Shown piece by piece: positions 1-7,323 of a DNA stretch of 7,545 nt. Numbering within the stretch: the first letter of the stretch is position 1; each line of letters begins with the position of its first letter. A model generated the notes under the pieces. That model made no database searches. It had not been told where the DNA came from and worked only from the letters and a program-made list of their open reading frames with translations. This DNA is from Sphingopyxis sp. (GTDB taxonomy: Bacteria; Pseudomonadota; Alphaproteobacteria; Sphingomonadales; Sphingomonadaceae): contig JAAUPH010000112.1 in assembly GCA_012035435.1 (NCBI GenBank), positions 1-7,545 on the forward strand. Direction: 5' to 3'. A program made the translations under genes and the position numbers.

Positions 1-84
1 CGCGCACTGCGGCTGCGCGCGCGGGAATGGCACCGCAATGGCAGCTATCGATGCATGGGAGCCGCAGCGCGGAGCGCAGCGCCG

Positions 85-809
85 TTAGAAGCGGAACTGC
101 GTCCCGACATACACCGCCTGATTGTCGCGCTGCTCGTTGGTCAGCGGCCCCAGCCGATCGTCCGCCGAATAGCGCACGCCTGCGGTGACATCTAGGTTGC
201 GGGTCACGCGGTAGCTACCGCTCAGGTCGACTTCCTGACCCGGTGCCGGGGCAATGGCGCGGGGTGATGCGCCTGCGGGATCGGCGGCAACGCTGCTAAC
301 GCGTGATGCAAAGCGCGGGGCTTTGCCGCTACGCTCTTCCGGCGCGCTGGCCTGCGGTAGGTTGCGGATATCCAGCCCGCGACCAACCTGCGGCAGGGCG
401 AATTTGTCAAAGCCGACCGACTTGCCCAGATTATAGGCCACGGGGTGATCACCACCGGCTGGCTGATACCTGTGACCAGCGCACGGGTGCGCGCGGCATC
501 CGATGCCAGCGGCGCGCCATCGCGCGAGCGAACGACCACCGTGATGGCGCGGTTCGCTTGACCCTCGGCAGCGAAGACCGGCGTGAAGCTGAAATTCTGG
601 CGCGCGCGCTCTGAAACCTTGGCGAATCGGGCAATCAGGCGCGGGTCACCCGACGCTGGCGTAAACTGCCCCAGCAGCGCGTCCGACAATTGGGTCTCGC
701 GAATCCGGTCGGCACGGCTCATCGCCGCAAGCGCCGGGGGCAGCGCAAGCGCAGACAAGGCCGCAAGCGCGACCCCCGTCTTTACCCAGCGATTTGTCCC
801 CATTGCCAT
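85..809 (-). pseudogene. Exported outer-membrane-like protein, frameshifted (sphingomonad conserved family)
   Basis: Two overlapping minus-strand frames read as one protein. The 5' part (809 down to about 446) has an N-terminal signal peptide: basic MAMGTNRWVK, a hydrophobic Ala/Leu core and an ALA-type cleavage site near residue 22. It then carries an FTPASGDPRL motif. The 3' part (441 down to 85) begins VAYNLGKSVGF and ends in a Tyr/Arg-rich beta-strand pattern, VDLSGSYRVTRNLDVTAGVRY then AVYVGTQFRF; a C-terminal Phe is typical of outer-membrane beta-barrels. Restoring one base in the G run at 442-445 (C run on the coding strand) gives a continuous ~241-residue product reading VVITPVAYNLG, which is what I recall of sphingomonad homologues. 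I chose ATG 809 because TTGGAG lies 10 nt upstream and because ATG 836 overlaps the likely -10 box; ATG 803 is an alternative. Function is unknown. Either a true frameshift or a sequencing error in the homopolymer would explain it. Confidence 0.7.
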
Positions 810-1067
810 CGTGACTCGACTCCAACAGACTGTCATATAAGCGGGTGCTCACAAAAATGCCAACTGCGCTAACCACAAAGTTTCGCAAAACTCCGTGGCC
901 AGGGCGATTCGTCGCGCGCTGTTGCTGCAAGTCCACACCGACCAGGCTGTGCAGTGCGCGGCTCGGCTTGCCCGTGCGCGCGAACGGGGCTAGAGCGATC
1001 TGGCAACAGTCCGCTTTGCGTCCTGCCACAGGGGTGGGGGCCGCGCCAAGGAAAGACCGATTCTTCC
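810..1067. other. Divergent intergenic region
   Basis: These 258 bases separate two divergently transcribed genes and must hold their 5' ends. A plausible promoter is visible for the left gene (834-863). For the right gene I see no clear -35/-10 pair; the only visible start signal is AAGGA at 1048-1052, 15 bases before ATG 1068. No tRNA, riboswitch or terminator is recognisable. Confidence 0.5.
834..863 (-). promoter_or_regulatory. Possible sigma-70-type promoter of the minus-strand outer-membrane-like gene
   Basis: On the minus strand TTGGCA (863-858) is followed, after 17 bases, by TTATAT (840-835), or after 18 by TATATG (839-834). A start site near 827 would leave a short leader holding TTGGAG (825-820) before ATG 809. 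This is a motif match by eye only. Confidence 0.4.
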
Positions 1068-1517
1068 ATGAACTTCGCTTCACCACCGACCCGTTTTGCC
1101 GGCCTGTTGCTTGCCGGGACCACTCTTGCGCTGCTGGCTGGCTGCGCCAGTAAAGAACGGCCCAAAGCCGACATCGCCGCGTCGCAGGTCACCACCATCG
1201 GTGTGAACAGCTATTTGTGGCGCGCCTCGCTCGATGCGCTGTCGTTCATGCCGCTGCTTCAGGCAGATTCGGCTGGCGGGGTTATCATCACCGACTGGTA
1301 CGCCAACCCGGGCAATCCGAATGAGCGGATGAAGGTGACCGTGTCGATCCTCGATCAGGATTTGCGCGCCGATGCGCTGCGTGTTGCAGCCTCGCGCCAG
1401 GTCGCCCAAAGCGGCAGCTGGGTCGATGCTCCGGTGCAGGCGGCCACAGTTCAGAAGCTGGAAGAAATCATCCTCACCCGCGCCCGCGACCTGCGTCAAA
1501 GCGCGGTCGAAGGCTGA
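1068..1517 (+). CDS. DUF3576 family lipoprotein
   Basis: A 149-residue protein with a lipoprotein signal peptide: a short N-terminus with Arg9, a Leu/Ala-rich core, then the lipobox L-A-G-C with Cys26 as the predicted lipidated residue. The mature part contains the blocks GVNSYLWRASLD, FMPLLQADSAGG, VIITDWYANP and ILDQDLRADALRVAA, which I recognise as DUF3576, a family found mainly in alphaproteobacteria; its molecular function is not known to me. The frame is open upstream to 954, but ATG 1068 is chosen because it places the signal peptide at the N-terminus and AAGGA lies 15 bases upstream. The next gene, leuS, starts 53 bases after the stop on the same strand, so cotranscription is likely. 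As a predicted lipoprotein it would be membrane-anchored facing the periplasm. Confidence 0.85.
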   Translation: MNFASPPTRFAGLLLAGTTLALLAGCASKERPKADIAASQVTTIGVNSYLWRASLDALSFMPLLQADSAGGVIITDWYANPGNPNERMKVTVSILDQDLRADALRVAASRQVAQSGSWVDAPVQAATVQKLEEIILTRARDLRQSAVEG

Positions 1518-1570
1518 ACTTTCGCCATCCCGCCCAAGCAGCCGCACCCGACGGCTGAAAAGGATATGAC

Positions 1571-4117
1571 ATGACCCGCGAACAGCGTTTTTCGCCGCTC
1601 GCCGCTGATTCCCGCTGGCAGGCCGCCTGGGACGCTGCGGACAGTTTCCGTGCCGATGACGCGAGCGCCAAGCCCAAATCATACGTGCTGGAGATGTTCC
1701 CCTATCCATCGGGCCGCATCCACATGGGGCATGTCCGTAACTATGCGATGGGCGATGTTATCGCGCGTTTTAAGCGGATGACGGGCCATGAGGTGCTCCA
1801 CCCGATGGGCTGGGACGCATTTGGCATGCCCGCGGAAAATGCGGCGATGGAAAAGGGCGTCCATCCCGGCGGCTGGACCCATGCCAATATCGACGCGATG
1901 CGTGCGCAGCTAAAGCGGCTGGGCCTCGCCATCGACTGGAGCCGCGAACTCGCGACCTGCGATCCCGATTATTATGGTCAGGAACAGGCGCTGTTCCTTG
2001 ATCTGTTCGCGGCGGGCCTGGTCTATCGCAAGGAAAGCTTCGTTAACTGGGATCCGGTCGACATGACCGTGCTCGCCAATGAACAGGTAATCGACGGGCG
2101 CGGCTGGCGTTCGGGCGCGCCCGTCGAACGGCGCAAATTGTCGCAGTGGTTTTTGAAGATCACCCAATTTGCCGAGGAGCTGCTCGACGGTCTCGGCACC
2201 CTCGACCAATGGCCTGACAAGGTACGGCTGATGCAGGAAAACTGGATCGGCAAGTCGCAGGGCATGCAGTTCGGTTTTCGCTTCGTTGGCGGCAAACCGG
2301 CGTTTGACGTGTTCACGACGCGCCCCGACACGCTATACGGTGCCAGCTTTACGGCAATTTCGCCCGACCATCCGCTGGCCGCAGAGCTCGCGGCGAACAG
2401 CCCGGAGCTTGCCGACTTCATCGCCAAATGCCGCCAGCAGGGCACCAGTGCGGCTGAGATGGAAACGGCGGAAAAGCTCGGCTTCGATACCGGCCTGTCG
2501 GTCGAACACCCGCTCGATCCCGATCAGCATCTGCCCGTCTGGGTCGTCAACTATGTGCTGATGGATTATGGCACCGGCGCGATTTTCGGTTGTCCCGCAC
2601 ATGATCAGCGCGACCTCGATTTCGCGCGTAAATATGAACTGCACGTCATTCGGGTGATCGCCAATGGCGCGGAGGCTGACGCGCATTTCACCGGCGATGA
2701 GGCCTATGTTGGCCCTGGCAATCTGGTGAACAGCCATTTTCTGAATGGCATGACGATCGACCAGGCCAAGGCCGCGATCATCGCGCGCGCTGAACATGAT
2801 GGCTGGGGCAAGGGCACGACCGTGTGGCGGCTGCGCGATTGGGGCGCGTCGCGGCAACGCTATTGGGGCACGCCCATTCCCTTCATCCACTGTGATGATT
2901 GCGGCGTCGTGCCGGTGCCCAAGGACCAGCTCCCGGTGGTGCTTCCCGGGGACGTCGACCTGTCGATCCCCGGTAACCCCCTCGATCGGCATCCGACGTG
3001 GAAACATGTCGATTGCCCACAATGCGGGAAGGCGGCACGGCGCGAAACCGACACTCTCGACACCTTCATCAACTCCAGCTGGTATTTCCTGCGCTTTGCC
3101 AGTGCGCCCGATGATGCACCGTTTGACCGCGCTGTGGTCAACCAGTGGTTGCCCGTGGCGCAATATATTGGCGGGATCGAACATGCGATTTTGCATCTGC
3201 TCTACGCTCGTTTCTGGACCCGCGCGCTCCAACATATAGGCAAGCTCGATTTCGCCGAACCCTTTGCCAGCTTGTTCACGCAAGGGATGGTGACGCACGA
3301 AACCTACAGCCGCGCGCGGGGTGAGGGCGTCGCCCCGATCTTCTTCACCCCCGACGAGGTGACGCGGAGCGGCGATGGCGCGACACTGATCACCGATGGG
3401 GCGCCGGTCGATGTCGGCCGCGTGATCAAAATGTCCAAGTCGAAGAAAAATGTTGTCGATCCCGACGCTATCATCGACCAATATGGCGCCGACGCAGTGC
3501 GCTGGTTCATGCTGTCCGACAGCCCGCCCGAACGTGATCTGCCATGGAGCGAGGCGGGAATTGAGGGCGCTTGGCGCTTTGTCCAGCGGCTGTGGCGCTT
3601 GTTTGGACAAGCTGGCGCAGGCGGCGCGGGCGCCGACGCGCAGGTCGACCGGGCACTCGATCGCAAATTGCATCAGATGATTGCGGCCATATCGAAGGAC
3701 ATCGAATCGCTCGCTTTCAACAAGGCGGTCGCCCGCGTCCACGACTTGGCCAACGTTATTGAAAAGGCTCCGCTGTCGGCGAGCCGGTCGGAGGCGATCC
3801 GCCACCTGCCGCTGCTGATTGCGCCGATGATGCCGCATCTTGCCGAAGAAGGCTGGGCGGCAATGCGCCGCCCCGGGCTGATCGCCGATGCCGCTTGGCC
3901 GGTGGCTGACCCGGCGCTGCTCGTCGATGACGAGGTGACCATCGCCATCCAGATGATGGGCAAGCTGCGGGAGACGATCACCGTCGCCAAGGGCCTGACG
4001 CGTGAGGAGTTGGAGGCCGCCGCGCTCGCCGCGCCGCGCATTTCGGAGATGCTTGCCGGGGCAACCCCCAAAAAGGTGATTGTGGTCCCCGACCGGCTGG
4101 TCAATATCGTCGTCTGA
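1571..4117 (+). CDS. leuS: Leucyl-tRNA synthetase (class Ia)
   Basis: This 848-residue cytoplasmic enzyme charges tRNA-Leu with leucine using ATP. Its length is close to the E. coli enzyme (860). Signature elements appear in order. The HIGH motif is HMGH at residues 51-54, after YPSGRI. The CP1 editing domain has the TTRPDT stretch at 249-254, with Thr254 matching the E. coli discriminator Thr252, and AHDQRD with Asp345 and Asp348, corresponding to the conserved editing-site Asp pair. A Cys4 zinc-type module follows, CDDC at 441-444 and CPQC at 482-485, then FINSSWYFLRF. The KMSKS loop is at 620-624, followed by the anticodon-binding domain and a C-terminus ending in KKVIVVPDRLVNIVV. All catalytic and editing residues checked are present, so it should be active. 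AAAAGGA at 1558-1564 is a good ribosome binding site for ATG 1571. The stop overlaps the lptE start. Confidence 0.98.
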   Translation: MTREQRFSPLAADSRWQAAWDAADSFRADDASAKPKSYVLEMFPYPSGRIHMGHVRNYAMGDVIARFKRMTGHEVLHPMGWDAFGMPAENAAMEKGVHPGGWTHANIDAMRAQLKRLGLAIDWSRELATCDPDYYGQEQALFLDLFAAGLVYRKESFVNWDPVDMTVLANEQVIDGRGWRSGAPVERRKLSQWFLKITQFAEELLDGLGTLDQWPDKVRLMQENWIGKSQGMQFGFRFVGGKPAFDVFTTRPDTLYGASFTAISPDHPLAAELAANSPELADFIAKCRQQGTSAAEMETAEKLGFDTGLSVEHPLDPDQHLPVWVVNYVLMDYGTGAIFGCPAHDQRDLDFARKYELHVIRVIANGAEADAHFTGDEAYVGPGNLVNSHFLNGMTIDQAKAAIIARAEHDGWGKGTTVWRLRDWGASRQRYWGTPIPFIHCDDCGVVPVPKDQLPVVLPGDVDLSIPGNPLDRHPTWKHVDCPQCGKAARRETDTLDTFINSSWYFLRFASAPDDAPFDRAVVNQWLPVAQYIGGIEHAILHLLYARFWTRALQHIGKLDFAEPFASLFTQGMVTHETYSRARGEGVAPIFFTPDEVTRSGDGATLITDGAPVDVGRVIKMSKSKKNVVDPDAIIDQYGADAVRWFMLSDSPPERDLPWSEAGIEGAWRFVQRLWRLFGQAGAGGAGADAQVDRALDRKLHQMIAAISKDIESLAFNKAVARVHDLANVIEKAPLSASRSEAIRHLPLLIAPMMPHLAEEGWAAMRRPGLIADAAWPVADPALLVDDEVTIAIQMMGKLRETITVAKGLTREELEAAALAAPRISEMLAGATPKKVIVVPDRLVNIVV

Positions 4118-4629
4118 TGCGCGCGCTGTTGCTCCTTGCCCCCCTGATGCTCACGGCGTGCGGTTTGCAGCCGTTGTACAGCGCCGGTGCCAAGGGTCCG
4201 GTGGCCGAGATGCTAGGTGATGTGCGCGTCGCGCAGATTGAGGGGCAGGCCGGCTGGCTCGTCCGCAATGCGCTGCGCGACAGGCTCGTCGCATCGCAGG
4301 GCGGCGTGGGTCCGGGGGGCCGCTATCGGCTAGATATCAAACTCGAAGATAGCATCACGGGTTTCGGCGTGCGCAGCGATGATTCGGTCACGCGCGAACG
4401 CCGCACGCTGCGCGCGCGCTATCAGCTGGTCGATGCCGGCGACGGTCAGGTGCTGCTCGACGCCACAGCCGCGTCCGACGCCGGAATCGACGTCGTCGGC
4501 AGCGAATATGCCACCATCGCCGCCGAACAAAGCGCGCAGGAACGGCTTGCACAGGCCATCGCCGATCAGATTGTCGCGCGGCTCGCGGTCTTTGCGCGGC
4601 GTGGCACGGGCGCCGCGCCCGCGCCATGA
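4117..4629 (+). CDS. lptE: LPS-assembly lipoprotein LptE
   Basis: A 170-residue outer-membrane lipoprotein that, in the Lpt pathway, plugs the LptD barrel and helps insert lipopolysaccharide into the outer leaflet. The signal peptide is short (MRALLLLAPLML) and ends in the lipobox L-T-A-C with Cys15, followed by GLQPLYS, the usual start of mature LptE in alphaproteobacteria. The rest has the alternating polar/hydrophobic pattern of its alpha/beta fold (for example GRYRLDIKLED and LRARYQLVDAGDGQVLLD) and a C-terminal helix of the AQAIADQIVARLAVF type. The assignment is supported by position: leuS-lptE-holA is a widely conserved order in proteobacteria. The start ATG overlaps the leuS stop by one base (TGATG) and no independent ribosome binding site is needed, so translation is probably coupled to leuS. 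The family diverges strongly in sequence, so context carries much of the call. Confidence 0.93.
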   Translation: MRALLLLAPLMLTACGLQPLYSAGAKGPVAEMLGDVRVAQIEGQAGWLVRNALRDRLVASQGGVGPGGRYRLDIKLEDSITGFGVRSDDSVTRERRTLRARYQLVDAGDGQVLLDATAASDAGIDVVGSEYATIAAEQSAQERLAQAIADQIVARLAVFARRGTGAAPAP

Positions 4630-5657
4630 AGGCCGAAAAGCCGGGCGAGCTGAACCGGCTGACCAGCCTTGGCGGCACTACCCGCCTGTATCTGATCACC
4701 GGCCCCGATGAATCGACCTGTACCGCCATCGGCGATCATCTGTTGTTGCTGGCGGGCAAGGATGCTGAGCGGATTGACTTGTCGAATGAGGATTTGAAGC
4801 GCGACCCCGCGCGGCTGGCGACCGAGGCGGCATCGCTGTCGCTGTTCGCGGGCGAACAGGTCATTCGGCTGTCGATCCTGGGATCGGGCGACGACAGTGT
4901 TGAGGCGGTTGCGGCGCTCCTCGATGCCGACGCCGCGCCGAATGTCGTCGTCGCAATGGCTCCGGCTATGACCAAAAAGGCCAAACTGATGAAGCTGGCC
5001 GAGGATTCGCCGCTCGTCCGCTGCGCCATTTGCTACCAGCCGGACACGCGCGAGCTGATCGCCATCGCTGTGGCGGCCGCGCGCGACGAAGGACTGCAGC
5101 TGGCGAGCCGCGAAGCTGCCATGCTCGTCGATCTTGTCTCCGGGGATCAGAAATTGCTGGTGCGCGAGATTGAAAAGCTCGCGCTCTACCGCGACGCCGC
5201 GCCCGACCGGCAGCGTCAGGTTGCTGCCGAAGATATCATTGCGCTCGGCGCGGGCATTGATGAGGAAGATATTGGCGCCTGCATCAACATCGCCATGACG
5301 GGTAAGGTCGTGGAATTGCCCGCGATGCTGGCGACAGCGGAGGCCGTGGGGGTCGCAGATATCCGAATGCTCCGTGCGCTTGCCGTCCGGGTGCAACTGC
5401 TCGTCCGGCTGCGCGCCGAGGTCGATGGCGGGCAACATCCCCGCACGCTGGTCGATGACCGGCGATATGGCATTTTCTGGAAAGAAAAAGACGCCGTGAC
5501 GGCGCAGCTGCGGCTGTGGGACTCGATCCGGCTGGCCCGGCTGATGACACTGCTATTGGGGTGTGAACGCGCGCTCAAGGCTTCGGGGACGGCTGGATCG
5601 GTGCTGATGCGCCGCCTGCTCGTGGATATTGCGCGCCAAGCGGCGCGGGCCCGCTAA
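4626..5657 (+). CDS. holA: DNA polymerase III delta subunit
   Basis: A 343-residue clamp-loader subunit; delta opens the beta sliding clamp and is part of the AAA+ pentamer that loads it on DNA. The length fits the family (about 340). The N-terminal domain begins RLYLITGPDES, the delta version of the P-loop strand without a functional Walker A lysine. It is followed by the clamp-contact region SLSLFAGEQVIRLSI near residues 71-85, then the middle three-helix domain (DLVSGDQKLLVREIEKLALY). The C-terminal collar domain contains DIRMLRALAVRVQLLVRLR and ends LLVDIARQAARAR. The start overlaps the lptE stop by four bases (ATGA), indicating translational coupling. The gene is intact and resembles its neighbours in base use. 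It is the last gene of the plus-strand cluster and faces a convergent gene 3 bp downstream. Confidence 0.93.
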   Translation: MKAEKPGELNRLTSLGGTTRLYLITGPDESTCTAIGDHLLLLAGKDAERIDLSNEDLKRDPARLATEAASLSLFAGEQVIRLSILGSGDDSVEAVAALLDADAAPNVVVAMAPAMTKKAKLMKLAEDSPLVRCAICYQPDTRELIAIAVAAARDEGLQLASREAAMLVDLVSGDQKLLVREIEKLALYRDAAPDRQRQVAAEDIIALGAGIDEEDIGACINIAMTGKVVELPAMLATAEAVGVADIRMLRALAVRVQLLVRLRAEVDGGQHPRTLVDDRRYGIFWKEKDAVTAQLRLWDSIRLARLMTLLLGCERALKASGTAGSVLMRRLLVDIARQAARAR

Positions 5658-5660
5658 TCT

Positions 5661-6254
<594 letters not shown>

Positions 6255-6400
6255 AAGCGGTCCTCCGATGACTATTATCAACGCTATCGCGGTCATCAGG
6301 GACTTGTCTTGATCTGGGTCAACGTTACTCCCGTACCGGGGGCGCATATCGCGTCGCTCTGGCGGTGCGGCACCCAGACCGTCAGGAACCCGAGGACGCC
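6255..6400. other. Unidentified segment between the thiC and transposase pieces
   Basis: About 145 bases, with a slightly more AT-rich stretch at 6265-6315. One plus frame leads in phase into the transposase piece (YSRTGGAYRVALAVRHPDRQ). A short plus frame MTIINAIAVIRDLS spans 6268-6312. A minus frame reads LAIGVLGFLTVWVPHRQ. None is long or distinctive enough to assign. A fragment join probably lies inside. Confidence 0.35.
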
Positions 6401-6523
6401 GATGGCGAGCCGGTGAAACTCGCCGACGAGGTCGTCGCCGACAAAGGCTGTCACAGTCGCGCCGTCGTGCTGGATCTGACGACGCACCGGTTCCGCACGT
6501 ACATCAGCGAACCCGATCGCGGG
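6401..6523 (+). mobile_element. Fragment of an IS transposase (DDE, IS1182/IS4-like)
   Basis: Forty-one codons read DGEPVKLADEVVADKGCHSR and then RTYISEPDRG. This is the segment around the second catalytic aspartate of IS1182/IS4-type DDE transposases, where homologues read VADKGYHS...L...(R)SYISEPDRGRR. The aspartate is encoded at 6440-6442. The usual Tyr of DKGYHS is Cys here, a single-base difference (TAT to TGT). The first Asp, the C-terminal Glu, the terminal inverted repeats and any target duplication are all absent. At the right end the frame passes directly into an amidohydrolase sequence within a shared stretch at 6508-6524, so the element does not end at a natural IS boundary. The family name is from memory of the motif and is less certain than the call of a DDE transposase. 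Confidence 0.75.
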
Positions 6524-6926
6524 CCGCACTCTCCTCCACAACGACTGGACCCCGCTCTACGCCTTCCTCGAATCCGAAGGCATCCCGCTCTGCGTCCACG
6601 AAGGCACGACGCAGCACGTCCCGCAGTCGGGCAACGACCGCTTCGAGGACTTCGCGCTCCGCCACGTCGCCTCCCATCCCCACGAAGAGCAGCTCGCCTG
6701 CCTGGCGCTCGTGATGGGCGGTGTGCTCGAGCGGCATCCGGGTCTTCGCGTCGTCTTCCTCGAGAGCGGCTGCGGCTGGCTCCCCCACTGGCTCGAGCGC
6801 ATGGACGACCACGCGCAGAGCTGGGGCTGGGCGATGCCGAAGCTGCCCCTGACCCCGTCGGAGTACTTCGCGCGCCAATGCGTCATCTCCTGTGATCCCG
6901 GGGAGAAGACGATCCCGAGCGTCGTC
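6510..6926 (+). pseudogene. Internal fragment of an amidohydrolase-2 family protein (TIM-barrel hydrolase/decarboxylase)
   Basis: An uninterrupted 139-codon frame begins NPIAGRTLLHNDWTPLYAFL, goes through GIPLCVHEGTTQ with a metal-ligand type His at 6597-6599, then HVASHPHEEQ, GVLERHPGLRVVFLESGCGW, LPHWLERMDDH, LTPSEYFARQC and VISCDPGEKTIPSVV. The order is that of the amidohydrolase-2 (ACMSD-like) family, metal-dependent TIM-barrel enzymes acting on aromatic or other organic acids; the substrate cannot be told. Both ends are missing. Absent are the N-terminal DxDxH-type metal site and the C-terminal active-site Asp block (normally near TDYPHPD, soon after the EKTIP motif). There is no start, stop or ribosome binding site. 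Codon use (GC-rich third positions, many CTC/GTC/GAC) is consistent along its length and suits a high-GC soil bacterium. Not functional as found. Confidence 0.85.
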
Positions 6927-7258
6927 AGAATGGCGATGATCAGCGAATTGGCGAACCACCACGCGAAGCGCACATCGCCGAGCACGAAGACATAGTTCTC
7001 CAGCGTCGGCTCTTCGGGGATCAGGTTCAGGTTGTAGACCTCGAACGGGAACTTGAACGAGGTCGACAGCATGTAGACCAGCGGCATCACCATCGCCACG
7101 CCGCCGCCGAACAGCAGCAGCCAGCGCGGCCTCTTCAGCTTGGCGGCGGCATTGAAGGCGCTGGTCATCAGATTGACGAGGCCATAGGCGGTATCGACGC
7201 GCGTGTCCTTGATGACCAGCGGATCGCGCGCCAGGTCGCGCAGCGCATCAATCGCCAT
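6905..7258 (-). pseudogene. N-terminal part of a MalG-type carbohydrate ABC transporter permease
   Basis: Reading leftward, the protein has RPRWLLLFGGGVAMVMPLVY as the first membrane helix, then MLSTSFKFPFEVYNLNLIP, EEPTLENYVFVLGD, and FANSLIIAILTTLGIVF as the start of the second helix. The LSTSFK...P.ENY...W..NSL layout is characteristic of inner-membrane permeases of the MalG type, which pair with a MalF-type permease in sugar importers. It breaks off inside helix 2 at about 6905, far before the EAA loop that docks the ATPase, so it cannot work. The likely start is Met at 7168 (MTSAFNAAAKLK), which would give a normal N-terminus, although no ribosome binding site is visible before it. The frame stays open to Met 7258 and beyond (DLARDPLVIKDTRVDTAYGL); that stretch looks coding but I do not recognise it, and it may belong to another fragment. 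Confidence 0.8.
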
Positions 7259-7286
7259 GCGATCCGAGAAAAGGGCGTCTGGGAGG

Positions 7287-7323
7287 GGCCGCAGTCCCCT
7301 GCGGCCGCGTGACGCGGCCTCAG
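7287..7323. repeat. Two overlapping, mutually exclusive hairpins
   Basis: GGCCGCAG (7287-7294) pairs with CTGCGGCC (7299-7306) around a TCCC loop. The same middle arm, as GGCCGCG (7303-7309), also pairs with CGCGGCC (7313-7319) around TGA, extended past one mismatch by CTG (7299-7301) with CAG (7321-7323). Only one hairpin can form at a time. It lies where the permease-side and AbiEi-side sequences meet. No T run follows on the plus strand; on the minus strand TTTT follows at about 7272-7269, but at a distance and after non-paired sequence, so a terminator call would be weak. Confidence 0.6.

Noticed and set aside
1..84. GC-rich sequence with repeated GCGCTGCG-like words downstream of the outer-membrane-like gene
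   Set aside because: The repeats are direct rather than inverted and no stem with a T tract is visible, so no terminator or repeat element was called.
646..1198. Minus-strand frames of 109 and 146 codons across the intergenic region
   Set aside because: They cross the likely promoter and the starts of both divergent genes, and their translations are Arg/Ala/Cys-rich without any pattern; shadows.
2333..3838. A 501-codon open frame on the minus strand
   Set aside because: It lies antisense to leuS, whose motifs are all in place on the plus strand. Long antisense open frames are common in high-GC genes, and its translation shows no recognisable domain.
4566..5438. A 290-codon minus-strand frame
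   Set aside because: It is antisense to holA and part of lptE, with no ribosome binding site or family features; an effect of GC-rich codon phase.
5632..5647. Hairpin CGCGCC-AAGC-GGCGCG near the end of holA as a terminator
   Set aside because: It is inside the coding sequence, has a six-base stem and no adjacent T run; not convincing.
6401..6523. A complete insertion sequence
   Set aside because: Only about 41 codons of the transposase are present, with no terminal inverted repeats or target duplication.
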